Origin: Oscillospiraceae bacterium
GTDB taxonomy: Bacteria > Bacillota > Clostridia > Oscillospirales > Oscillospiraceae
Assembly (NCBI GenBank): GCA_016287555.1
Contig: JAEFAK010000038.1
Coordinates: 1-12,235, forward strand
Direction of reading: 5' to 3'
DNA length: 12,235 nucleotides
Under the pieces are notes generated by a model that searched no databases, was not told the DNA's origin, and was given only the letters and a program-made list of their open reading frames with translations. Below are positions 5,791 through 12,235 of the stretch, one piece after another. A program made the position numbers and the translations under genes. Position 1 is the first letter of the stretch, and each line of letters begins with the position of its first letter.

Positions 5791-7584
5791 ATGCTTTTTG
5801 AAGCCAATGAGAAACACAGTCTCCTGCGCATAGCCTATACGCGGCAGAATTGCTATTTCTGCCTATGGGAGGACTATTTCAAGCGCACGCTGTATCTGCT
5901 CGCCGCGATAGGCGGCGACATGGCCAGTTCCAGCGATCTGCGCTTCGATATCGATTATCTGGAGGACGGCAAGCCCGTCCGGTACCACTACTTCGGCGAC
6001 GAGGGCAGCCTCACGCTGCGCACCCGCACGGCGGGCAAATGGTCCGAGCTGCTGCTCACCGGCGACGATTTCCTGCGCTTCCGCGGGGAGAGGAATACAG
6101 GCCTGCGCCTGACGCTTAACAGCAATCTGCCCGGTCACGGCGCGATCGCTCTTCACTCCGCCGTGCGCCTTCCGGACGGCAGCGTCGAGGCCGTCATGGG
6201 CAAGTACGGCCGCTTCCGCTTCGCGCCGATACGCGGGAAGGTCGAGTATCGCGCGGAGTATGACTGCGAGCAGGGCAGGTACGCCCGCTTCGAGGTCGAT
6301 ATGCTCCCGGACGAGAACGGCTGCTACGAATGCGACGTCATCTCCTATGAGGGCGAACGCCGTCCCGCTGTCGACAAACGCAGCTTTGCCGAGCTGCGCG
6401 AGGAGAACCTGCGCAGCTTCGCGGAGTTTTTCGGGAAGTATAAAAGGCTCCCCGATCCGTGGAAAAAGACCGAGGAGGAGCTCGTCTATACGGTATGGTG
6501 CCACGTCATGAAGCCGAGAGGCTTCCTCAAGGTCCCGATGGTCATGATGCACCATAACGCGCTCTCCGTCGCGATGGCGTGGCAGCAGAGCTTCAACGCC
6601 TGCGCCATGCTCGGCGACCCGAAGACGGCCTTCGACCTCATCGAGGCCATGTTCCTATATCAGAACCCCGTCAACGGCGCTCTGCCCGTCAACGTCTGCC
6701 CCGGCAGCATAAGCGACGGCAACTCCCAGCCGCCGCTCCAGGGCTACGCGCTCGACTTCGTGACGAAGATGTGCGGCGAGGAGTTCATAACCCGCGAGAT
6801 GGCCGAGCGTCTGCTCCCGCGCTTTGAGCGCGTTGTGGAGTACTGGACGACGTTCAGGAACGTCGGCCGCGGCGACGATCTTGCCTACGTGCTCAATCCG
6901 ACCGAGGCCGGCATGGACGACGCGTCCATATTCGCCAAGGGCTTCCCGGCCGTATCCGGCGATATTCAGACGCTGCTCATCGAGTGCATGTACGCCTGCG
7001 CGATCCTTTCCCGCAGAGCCGGCGACGCGGCGAAGGCCGAGGCCTGGACAGCCCGCGCCGACCGTCTGCTCGATGCCCTGATAACGGAGCTCTGGGACGG
7101 GGACAAATTCGTCACCAAAAAGCTCGACGGCGAGGTCGTCGAGAGCCTGAGCCTCGCGTGCTACGTGCCCGTCATGCTGGGCGACCGCCTGCCGAAGGAG
7201 ATAACCCGCAGGATAGCGGAAAAGCTACTCGAGGAGGGCGAATTCATGACGCCGTACGGCCTCGCCAGCGAGAGCACGCGCAGCCCGCTGGCCCACTGGG
7301 GCTGGCACTTCACGCTCGGCCGCGTCGTCTCGGAGTCGAACATGTTCTGCGTGCTCGGGCTCTGGCTCGCGGGCGAGAAGGAGGCCGCGAAGAAGATAGC
7401 GGACGCATGGTGCGGCAACGTCGCCGAGCGCGGGCCGAGGCTCGGCTTCACTCCCGCGCATCACTACCCGCTGACGGGCGAGCCGACGGATATCGTCCTC
7501 ATGCCGCACATAGGCGACGGCTGGAGCTGGACGAGCTGGAGCGCCTGCGGGACGCTCGCCATGCTCGAGACCGTCTACGCATAG
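5791..7584 (+). CDS. Six-hairpin (MGH1/GH63-like) glycoside hydrolase, cytoplasmic
   Basis: The 597-residue protein has no signal peptide or membrane segment. Residues 1-205 form a beta-rich N-terminal domain. Residues 225-597 form an (alpha/alpha)6-barrel of the six-hairpin glycosidase superfamily, closest in style to the MGH1-like domain (PF22422) and GH63. Markers are HHNALSVAMAWQQSFNACAML (254-274), VNGALPV (294-300), SQPPLQGYAL (312-321), EYWTTFR (350-356), YVLNPTEAGMDDASIF (366-381), TPYGLASES (487-495) and the aromatic WGWHFTLG (503-510). By analogy to GH63, D376 or D377 is the likely general acid; the base could be E494 or E515, which is inference. Related enzymes cleave alpha-glucosides, mannosylglycerate or glucosylglycerate; the substrate here is not known. 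AAGGAGG (5777-5783) lies seven bases before ATG 5791, and the gene is coupled to the previous one. A terminator follows. Confidence 0.72.
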   Translation: MLFEANEKHSLLRIAYTRQNCYFCLWEDYFKRTLYLLAAIGGDMASSSDLRFDIDYLEDGKPVRYHYFGDEGSLTLRTRTAGKWSELLLTGDDFLRFRGERNTGLRLTLNSNLPGHGAIALHSAVRLPDGSVEAVMGKYGRFRFAPIRGKVEYRAEYDCEQGRYARFEVDMLPDENGCYECDVISYEGERRPAVDKRSFAELREENLRSFAEFFGKYKRLPDPWKKTEEELVYTVWCHVMKPRGFLKVPMVMMHHNALSVAMAWQQSFNACAMLGDPKTAFDLIEAMFLYQNPVNGALPVNVCPGSISDGNSQPPLQGYALDFVTKMCGEEFITREMAERLLPRFERVVEYWTTFRNVGRGDDLAYVLNPTEAGMDDASIFAKGFPAVSGDIQTLLIECMYACAILSRRAGDAAKAEAWTARADRLLDALITELWDGDKFVTKKLDGEVVESLSLACYVPVMLGDRLPKEITRRIAEKLLEEGEFMTPYGLASESTRSPLAHWGWHFTLGRVVSESNMFCVLGLWLAGEKEAAKKIADAWCGNVAERGPRLGFTPAHHYPLTGEPTDIVLMPHIGDGWSWTSWSACGTLAMLETVYA

Positions 7585-7595
7585 ACCGCTCAGAT

Positions 7596-7629
7596 AAAGG
7601 GACGGCGGAGATATCCGCCGTCCCTTTTT
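7596..7629 (+). terminator. Intrinsic terminator of the glycosidase-like operon
   Basis: GGGACGGCGGA at 7599-7609 pairs perfectly with TCCGCCGTCCC at 7614-7624 around a GATA loop. AAA at 7596-7598 pairs with the first T residues. TTTTT at 7625-7629 follows, then ATTTG. It starts 12 bases after the stop codon. Confidence 0.95.
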
Positions 7630-7651
7630 ATTTGTTTCCCGTCAGGCAAAT

Positions 7652-7691
7652 CTTAGGAAATCCTTAAGGTTTTGCCTATGGTCTTGTTAAG
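7652..7691 (+). promoter_or_regulatory. Four hexamer direct repeats upstream of the response regulator (candidate OmpR-type binding site)
   Basis: CTTAGG (7652), CTTAAG (7663), CCTATG (7675) and GTTAAG (7686) recur at 11, 12 and 11 bases, close to one helical turn. PhoB/OmpR-family regulators bind such head-to-tail repeats as dimers. The last repeat ends 10 bases before the TATACT -10 and no good -35 is seen, so the repeats may replace it, as at activator-dependent promoters. Binding by the regulator encoded just downstream is inference. Confidence 0.5.
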
Positions 7692-7701
7692 AAGCGTTTG
7701 C

Positions 7702-7707
7702 TATACT
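7702..7707 (+). promoter_or_regulatory. -10 element of the two-component operon promoter
   Basis: TATACT at 7702-7707 is a near-consensus -10. No hexamer resembling TTGACA lies 16-18 bases upstream (the 7679-7684 region reads TGGTCT). This supports dependence on an activator bound at the repeats at 7652-7691. Transcription would start near 7714, leaving a very short 5' UTR before the ATG at 7731. Confidence 0.55.
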
Positions 7708-7730
7708 CGCATCAGAGAGGTGGAAAGAGC

Positions 7731-8435
7731 ATGTACAACATTCTCATCTGCGACGACGAACGCGATATCGTCAACGCCCTGAAGATATATCTCTCCGGGC
7801 AGGACTACGCGCTCTTTGAGGCTTACGACGGGGAGCAGGCTCTCGCGATCGCGGAGAAAAACGAGCTGCATCTTATCCTCATGGATATCATGATGCCGAA
7901 GCTCGACGGCCTCGCCGCGACGGCGAAGCTCCGCGAGAAGACGAACGCGCCGATACTGCTCCTGACGGCAAAGAGCGAGACCGCCGACAAGGTGCTCGGC
8001 CTGAACGTCGGCGCGGACGATTATATAACGAAGCCCTTTGACCCGACCGAGGTGCTGGCCCGCGTGCGCTCGCATCTGCGGCGGTATACCCGCCTCGGCG
8101 CGAAGCCGGAGGAGGAAAAGCCGACGCTGTACTCCGTCGGGCCCATATCGCTCGACGAGGAGGCAAAGACCATCACCCTCGACGGGGAGAGCGTCGCGCT
8201 CACGCCGACGGAGTTTTCCATACTGCGCCTGCTCATAAAGCACCCCGGGCGCATCTATTCGACGGCGCAGATATACGAGCTCGTCTGGAACGAGGCGCCC
8301 ATCGGCTCGGAGGGCGCGGTATCCGTCCATATACGCCACCTGCGCCAGAAGCTGGAGATAGACCCGTCCGAGCCGCGCTATCTCAAGGTCGTATGGGGGC
8401 TCGGCTATAAGCTGGAAGGGGGAGAGAAAAAATGA
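7731..8435 (+). CDS. OmpR/PhoB-family response regulator
   Basis: The 234-residue cytoplasmic regulator is phosphorylated by the kinase encoded next and then binds DNA. The receiver domain (residues 1-118) has the acidic pair D8/D9, the phospho-acceptor D52 in MDIMMPKLDG, T79 in LLLTA and K101 in TKPFDP. A linker at 119-133 leads to a winged-helix domain (134-229) with TPTEFSILRLL, HIRHLRQKLE and the closing VVWGLGYKLE. All activation residues are present and the length is typical. The ATG at 7731 has AGAGGTGG at 7716-7723; a longer in-frame start at 7698 overlaps the promoter and is rejected. The stop overlaps the kinase start (ATGA). The repeats at 7652-7691 suggest autoregulation. Target genes are not identifiable from this window. 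Confidence 0.95.
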   Translation: MYNILICDDERDIVNALKIYLSGQDYALFEAYDGEQALAIAEKNELHLILMDIMMPKLDGLAATAKLREKTNAPILLLTAKSETADKVLGLNVGADDYITKPFDPTEVLARVRSHLRRYTRLGAKPEEEKPTLYSVGPISLDEEAKTITLDGESVALTPTEFSILRLLIKHPGRIYSTAQIYELVWNEAPIGSEGAVSVHIRHLRQKLEIDPSEPRYLKVVWGLGYKLEGGEKK

Positions 8436-10384
8436 AAAAAGCAAAGCTGACAGAAAAGCTCTGGGCAAAGCTGCTCGCGTGGGTCCTCGCCGCCGTCTGC
8501 GCGCTGGTCCTGAGCGCTTCCGTGGTATGCGCGATAGCCGCCGCCGATCTGGAGACGTATTCGTATGAAGACGCAAACGAACTGATCTATAAGGACATAT
8601 CCGGAATGGCCTTCGGCGACGGCTTCAACGTCGTCCGCTTCATCCGCGACGGCGAAGAGGAGCATGCCGAGGAGATGGCAAAGCGCCATAACGCGGAATA
8701 CCGCTTGCTCGACGGCGAGGGAAACGAGCTCTGGAAAAGCCCGGGATTTGATGAGGACAAGCCGTTTCTGCCGATTTCTTACGAATACCGCGTCGTGGTG
8801 ACCGGGGAGCAGGGAAGCGACGGCTACGGCTATCACGGCTACTATGTCATCGAGCATGACAAGCGGGATGAGGAGCACGCGCCTGATTATATTGTCGAGA
8901 CGAGGATAGACCTCCGTTTTGAAAAGAATGACGCTTACGCCCTGACCGCCCGCATTTACGGGCTCGTCTGGCGGCTGCGCTACGCAGCCTACGCCATAGC
9001 CGGAGCCGCGCTGCTGCTCGGCGGAGCCTGCTTTATCTTCCTGCTCTGCGCCGCGGGACACCGCGCCGGCCGCGAGGGCATAACGAAGGGATATATAACT
9101 CCCGTTCCCTTCGACGTGCTGACGGCGGCGACCGCCGCATGGATAGTCGTCGCCCTGAAACTTATTTACGAGGCGGCGGTCAATATAGAGGAACCCGTGC
9201 TCATCGCGACGCTCTTCGGCGCGGCGGTGCTCGCGGCGACGCTGCCCTTCATCGGGTGGTGCACGTCGCTCGCCCTGCGCGTCAAGCTCGGCAAATGGTG
9301 GGAAAATACGCTGATATTCAGGCTCCTGCGCCTTCTTTGGCGCGGCCTGAGGGCGCTCGGCCGGGGAATAGCCTTCATCTTCCGCAGCATCCCGCTGACG
9401 TGGCGTATGCTGCTGATGATAATAGCGGTCAGCTTCCTCGAGCTCTTCGTCTATTTCGCATTCGACCTGCGCTATGACACAGAGCGCTTCCTCATCGCAT
9501 GGTTCGTCGAAAAGCTCATACTCGGCGGCGCGGCGATGTACGTCGCGGCGATGCAGAGGAAGCTGCAGAAGGCGGGCGCCGCCATGGCCGCGGGCGACCT
9601 CGAGCGCCATACGGACACGCGCGGCCTCGTCTGGGACTTCAAGCGCCACGGGGAAAACCTCAATTCCATTGCCGACGGCATGAGCGCCGCCGTCGAGCTC
9701 CGGATGAGAAGCGAGCGCATGAAGACAGACCTCATAACCAACGTCTCCCACGACATCAAGACGCCGCTTACGAGCATCATCAACTACGTCGAGCTCCTGC
9801 GCGGGGACCCCTCGCCCGAAAAGCGCGAGGAATATCTTGAGGTCCTCTCGCGCCAGTCGCAGAGGCTCAAAAAGCTGACCGAGGACCTCGTCGAGGTATC
9901 CAAGGCCAGCAGCGGGAACGTCGAGTTCCACCCGGCGAAAAACGACGTCGCGGAGCTGCTGCGGCAGGCCGTCGGCGAATACGGCGAGCGGCTGGAGGCC
10001 GCGGGGCTGGAGCCCGTCGTCAGCGTGGCTCCGGGCAGCGCCGTCTGGGCTGACGGGGCGCTGACGTGGCGCGTGCTGGACAACCTGCTCTCCAACGCCT
10101 GCAAATACGCCCAGCCGGGGACGCGGCTCTATATAGACGCCGCGCCGAAGGGCGACGCCATGCTCATCAGCTTCAAGAACGTCTCACGCAGTCCGCTCAA
10201 CATCTCCGCCGAGGAGCTCATGGAGCGCTTCGTCCGCGGCGACGCCGCCCGCGGCGGCGAGGGGAGCGGCCTCGGCCTGAGCATAGCCGAGAGCCTTACG
10301 AAGCTGCAGGGCGGGACGTTCACGATCTCCGTCGACGGCGACCTTTTCAAGGCGGAGGTAATGCTCCCGCAGTGGAAAGACTGA
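8432..10384 (+). CDS. Multi-pass membrane sensor histidine kinase
   Basis: The 650-residue inner-membrane kinase is the partner of the preceding regulator. A first helix at about 13-37 is followed by an extracytoplasmic segment of about 145 residues (38-182). Hydrophobic stretches at about 184-207, 228-247, 254-284, 325-343 and 352-373 follow, so about six membrane helices. A HAMP-like linker (374-428) leads to the dimerisation domain with SHDIKTPL and phospho-acceptor H440, then the ATPase domain: N box DNLLSNACKYA (550-560), F box ERFVRGD (598-604) and G2 box GEGSGLGLS (609-617). The usual DxGxG G1 motif is absent: FKNVSRSPLN (581-590) stands there. I recall this variant in many clostridial kinases, so activity is still expected. 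The ligand is unknown; Tyr/Gly-rich sequence at 118-139 is the most distinctive part of the sensor region. GGGGGAGAG precedes ATG 8432. Confidence 0.93.
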   Translation: MKKAKLTEKLWAKLLAWVLAAVCALVLSASVVCAIAAADLETYSYEDANELIYKDISGMAFGDGFNVVRFIRDGEEEHAEEMAKRHNAEYRLLDGEGNELWKSPGFDEDKPFLPISYEYRVVVTGEQGSDGYGYHGYYVIEHDKRDEEHAPDYIVETRIDLRFEKNDAYALTARIYGLVWRLRYAAYAIAGAALLLGGACFIFLLCAAGHRAGREGITKGYITPVPFDVLTAATAAWIVVALKLIYEAAVNIEEPVLIATLFGAAVLAATLPFIGWCTSLALRVKLGKWWENTLIFRLLRLLWRGLRALGRGIAFIFRSIPLTWRMLLMIIAVSFLELFVYFAFDLRYDTERFLIAWFVEKLILGGAAMYVAAMQRKLQKAGAAMAAGDLERHTDTRGLVWDFKRHGENLNSIADGMSAAVELRMRSERMKTDLITNVSHDIKTPLTSIINYVELLRGDPSPEKREEYLEVLSRQSQRLKKLTEDLVEVSKASSGNVEFHPAKNDVAELLRQAVGEYGERLEAAGLEPVVSVAPGSAVWADGALTWRVLDNLLSNACKYAQPGTRLYIDAAPKGDAMLISFKNVSRSPLNISAEELMERFVRGDAARGGEGSGLGLSIAESLTKLQGGTFTISVDGDLFKAEVMLPQWKD

Positions 10385-10407
10385 ACCTGAAGCGGCTGAA
10401 TATGCGA

Positions 10408-10443
10408 AAAGGGAAGCGGTCCTACCCCGGAACGCTTCCCTTT
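10408..10443. terminator. Bidirectional terminator between the kinase and the convergent protease gene
   Basis: AAAGGGAAGCG at 10408-10418 pairs with CGCTTCCCTTT at 10433-10443. An inner TCC/GGA pairing extends the stem past one mismatch. T-rich sequence follows on both sides: TTTATCTCATTT on the plus strand and TTTTCGCATA on the minus strand. It serves the two convergent genes, 23 bases after the kinase stop and 30 bases beyond the protease stop. Confidence 0.8.
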
Positions 10444-10473
10444 ATCTCATTTGACGGCCGCGCGGATACGAAG

Positions 10474-12235
10474 TCAGTCGGTCATCGGTTTGCCGTTTAA
10501 TATGCTTATCCTTTCGCAGGTCTCGAGGTCGAGCGCGAAGTTTTGATGCGGGCTGAAGTATTTCCCGCCGAAGACGCCGCCCTCGATGAATTCGAAGCTC
10601 CCCTCGAACGTGCCGAGGTATCCCGCCGAGGGCTCCCGGCCGGAGCAGTCGAGCCGGATGAAGTCCGTGTTCATGCTGCCGCCCGCGAAGGAGACAGAGG
10701 CCTGCCAGACGGTATCGCCGTCCATGACGTAGGAATCGATGCCGGTACAGTAGCCGTCGAAGACGCGCTCTGCCGTCCCGCGTGCCGGGATGCAGAGATA
10801 AAGGCCCGTCGGATCGAGCTCCGCGTCGCTGAAATACGCCCCGCGCTGAGATGCGCCGATGAGCTGCGGCTCGACGGGGGTCTCTATCGAGGCCTCTGTC
10901 AGATACTTGACGGAGATCAGGCGAAGCTCGTTTTTGCCCTTGACGGCGGCATAGACCGTGTCGCCGAAGTACGTGAAGGAGGATATCTCCTCGTCGCAGA
11001 CGTAGACTATCTCGGACGTGGCCGCGTCGAGCGCGACGAGGTAGGTCTCGCAGTAGGGCTCGGGCTCTGAATCGTCGCTGTAAAGGTCGACCAGCACGAA
11101 TATCAGATCGCGCGCGGCGAGCATGCGCGTCACGACCTCGGCGGGGCGCTCCTCGCCGTCATGCACGACGTACTCGCCGGAGAGGATATAGAGCTCCTCG
11201 AAGGTGCCGGTCTGCGCGTTCCAGCGGAAGACGTCGCTCAGCTCCTCGTTGTAAAAATAGAGAAAACCCTTATAGTAATTTATGACGCTTCCGTCTATAA
11301 TGAGCTTGCCGCGCTTGACACCGGAGGAGACGTCGTTTTCGTAAATGCGCCCGGAGCTGACGGTATAGTATTTCCCGTTTTCGCCGCCGGCGACGCAGCA
11401 GCCCGCCGCGAGAGCGCCCGGCGTCGTGCCGAAGGCGGAATCGACGGCGTAGAATTCCTCCAGCCGCGTGCGCGGCCCGGCGCTGTCCATGAGCTTTTTG
11501 AGCGTGTTCGAGGCTATGGCGAGATTCATGTTCTGCCCATCGACGTAGGTAGCGCAGATTACGCCGACGACCTCGCAGCCTTCGCTCAGAAGCGCGCCGC
11601 CGCTGCTCCCGCTGGATATGGCGGCCGTCATCTGGATGATATCGACGCCGTCCTCGTCATTGTAGCGCGAGCTGACCAGCCCGTCGGAGAGCGTATTGGC
11701 CACCCCCAGCGGATAACCGACGGCGTAGACGCGGTCGCCCTGACGGACGCCGTCCGAATCGCCGAGAGGCAGCGAGGGGACGGAGGCCTTCCTGTTGAGC
11801 CGAAGTACGGCGAGGTCCGCCGTCCTGTCGAAGGCGAGCACGTCCTCGACGGAGTAGGTCTCGGTATTGTCGCGCGTCATGGCGCGTATGTAGCACGCGC
11901 CGTCGAGCACGTGGTAGTTCGTGACGAGGGTGCGCCCGTCGCCGATGATGAAGCCGCTGGCCGTCCCGAAAAGGTCGTGGTCGCCGTCGTACATCTCCAG
12001 ATACAGCACCGATTCGACGGCGTCTGTTATCGTCATCGCCGGGGAGGCGCTCGGCTCCGCCGTCGGAGCGGGGACGGGCTTCGGCGCGCGCAGGAAAATG
12101 GCCGCGGCGGCTATCCCCGCGCAGAGGAGCACGGCGACGATGATGACGGCGGGTATCCAGCCCCTGCGCCTGCGCTTCGGAGCGGGCGTCTGCGTCGGAG
12201 GCGCCTGAACGGGCGGACGGACCGGCGCGGAGGGC
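10474..12235 (-). CDS. Membrane-anchored trypsin-like serine protease with large C-terminal domain (5' end outside window)
   Basis: The frame is open to the right edge, giving 586 visible residues; a GTG at 12132 lies inside the membrane helix and is not the true start. The visible N-terminus is Pro-rich and probably cytoplasmic. KRRRRGW then precedes a single membrane helix, IPAVIIVAVLLCAG and on to FLRAP, and a Pro/Thr/Ser-rich linker. The extracytoplasmic protease domain (PF13365, HtrA/Trypsin_2-like) carries an intact triad: H in TNYHVL (codon 11911-11913), D in TADLAVLRL (11815-11817) and S in GSSGGALL (11602-11604). There is no PDZ domain. The C-terminal 370 or so residues are beta-rich with recurring aromatic strand patterns (for example GKLIIDGSVINYYKGFLYFY), perhaps a propeller like the DUF5050 type, but this is not certain. 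It may cleave or survey envelope proteins. The missing start may carry a zinc ribbon, common in such proteins. Confidence 0.85.
   Translation of the reverse strand, partial: PSAPVRPPVQAPPTQTPAPKRRRRGWIPAVIIVAVLLCAGIAAAAIFLRAPKPVPAPTAEPSASPAMTITDAVESVLYLEMYDGDHDLFGTASGFIIGDGRTLVTNYHVLDGACYIRAMTRDNTETYSVEDVLAFDRTADLAVLRLNRKASVPSLPLGDSDGVRQGDRVYAVGYPLGVANTLSDGLVSSRYNDEDGVDIIQMTAAISSGSSGGALLSEGCEVVGVICATYVDGQNMNLAIASNTLKKLMDSAGPRTRLEEFYAVDSAFGTTPGALAAGCCVAGGENGKYYTVSSGRIYENDVSSGVKRGKLIIDGSVINYYKGFLYFYNEELSDVFRWNAQTGTFEELYILSGEYVVHDGEERPAEVVTRMLAARDLIFVLVDLYSDDSEPEPYCETYLVALDAATSEIVYVCDEEISSFTYFGDTVYAAVKGKNELRLISVKYLTEASIETPVEPQLIGASQRGAYFSDAELDPTGLYLCIPARGTAERVFDGYCTGIDSYVMDGDTVWQASVSFAGGSMNTDFIRLDCSGREPSAGYLGTFEGSFEFIEGGVFGGKYFSPHQNFALDLETCERISILNGKPMTD

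Noticed and set aside
8405..9931. Open frame of 508 codons on the minus strand opposite the sensor kinase
   Set aside because: It is antisense to a kinase with intact motifs; the translation is compositionally odd and matches no family I know.
12130..12132. GTG at 12132 as the start of the protease
   Set aside because: The frame continues upstream to the window edge through the first part of the membrane helix and a Pro-rich tail, so the true start lies outside.

Overview
This is a GC-rich stretch with compact Gram-positive gene organisation: strong AGGAGG-like ribosome binding sites, ATGA and TGATG stop/start overlaps, sigma-A-type promoters with 17-base spacers, and hairpin-plus-T-run terminators. 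The proteins (a pct-type CoA-transferase, a lipoprotein transporter with a Thr/Pro-rich linker, a multi-membrane-pass sensor kinase with a clostridial-style ATP lid, and a membrane-anchored trypsin-like protease) fit an anaerobic, high-GC member of the Clostridia, for example an uncultured gut Oscillospirales or Christensenellales lineage. That placement is inference from protein style only. No mobile element, CRISPR array, rRNA or tRNA was seen.

Layout. (1) Positions 1-722, minus strand: the first 240 residues of an acetate/propionate-type CoA-transferase that runs off the left edge. (2) Positions 723-1097: a divergent regulatory region. It holds a minus-strand promoter for the CoA-transferase, a near-ideal plus-strand promoter whose -35 lies inside a perfect 8-2-8 dyad, and a structured leader of about 115 nt ending in a strong intrinsic terminator just before the transporter genes. 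(3) Positions 1098-4152: an ABC importer of the iron-siderophore/heme/cobalamin class in the order permease, ATPase, substrate-binding lipoprotein, translationally coupled and closed by a 12-bp terminator. (4) Positions 4218-7629: its own promoter, then two tandem genes for proteins of the six-hairpin (MGH1/GH63-like) glycosidase superfamily, then a terminator. The first protein looks like a shortened, active-site-degenerate relative of the second. (5) Positions 7652-10443: a two-component system (OmpR/PhoB-type regulator and a sensor kinase with about six membrane helices). Its promoter is preceded by four hexamer repeats at 11/12/11-bp spacing that resemble an autoregulatory site, and it ends in a bidirectional terminator. 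(6) Positions 10474-12235, minus strand: a membrane-anchored trypsin-like serine protease with a large unassigned C-terminal domain, truncated at its N-terminus by the right edge.

How the parts work together. The importer should bind its ligand outside the membrane and pump it in with ATP; its ligand cannot be read from the sequence. The operon appears controlled twice, by a protein at the -35 dyad and by RNA-level termination in the leader. The two glycosidase-like proteins lack signal peptides, so they should act in the cytoplasm. The two-component pair senses a signal at or outside the membrane. The convergent protease shares its terminator and may or may not belong to the same envelope response. 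The most interesting unexplained elements are the transporter leader RNA, the -35 dyad, the degenerate glycosidase paralogue and the repeats before the response regulator.
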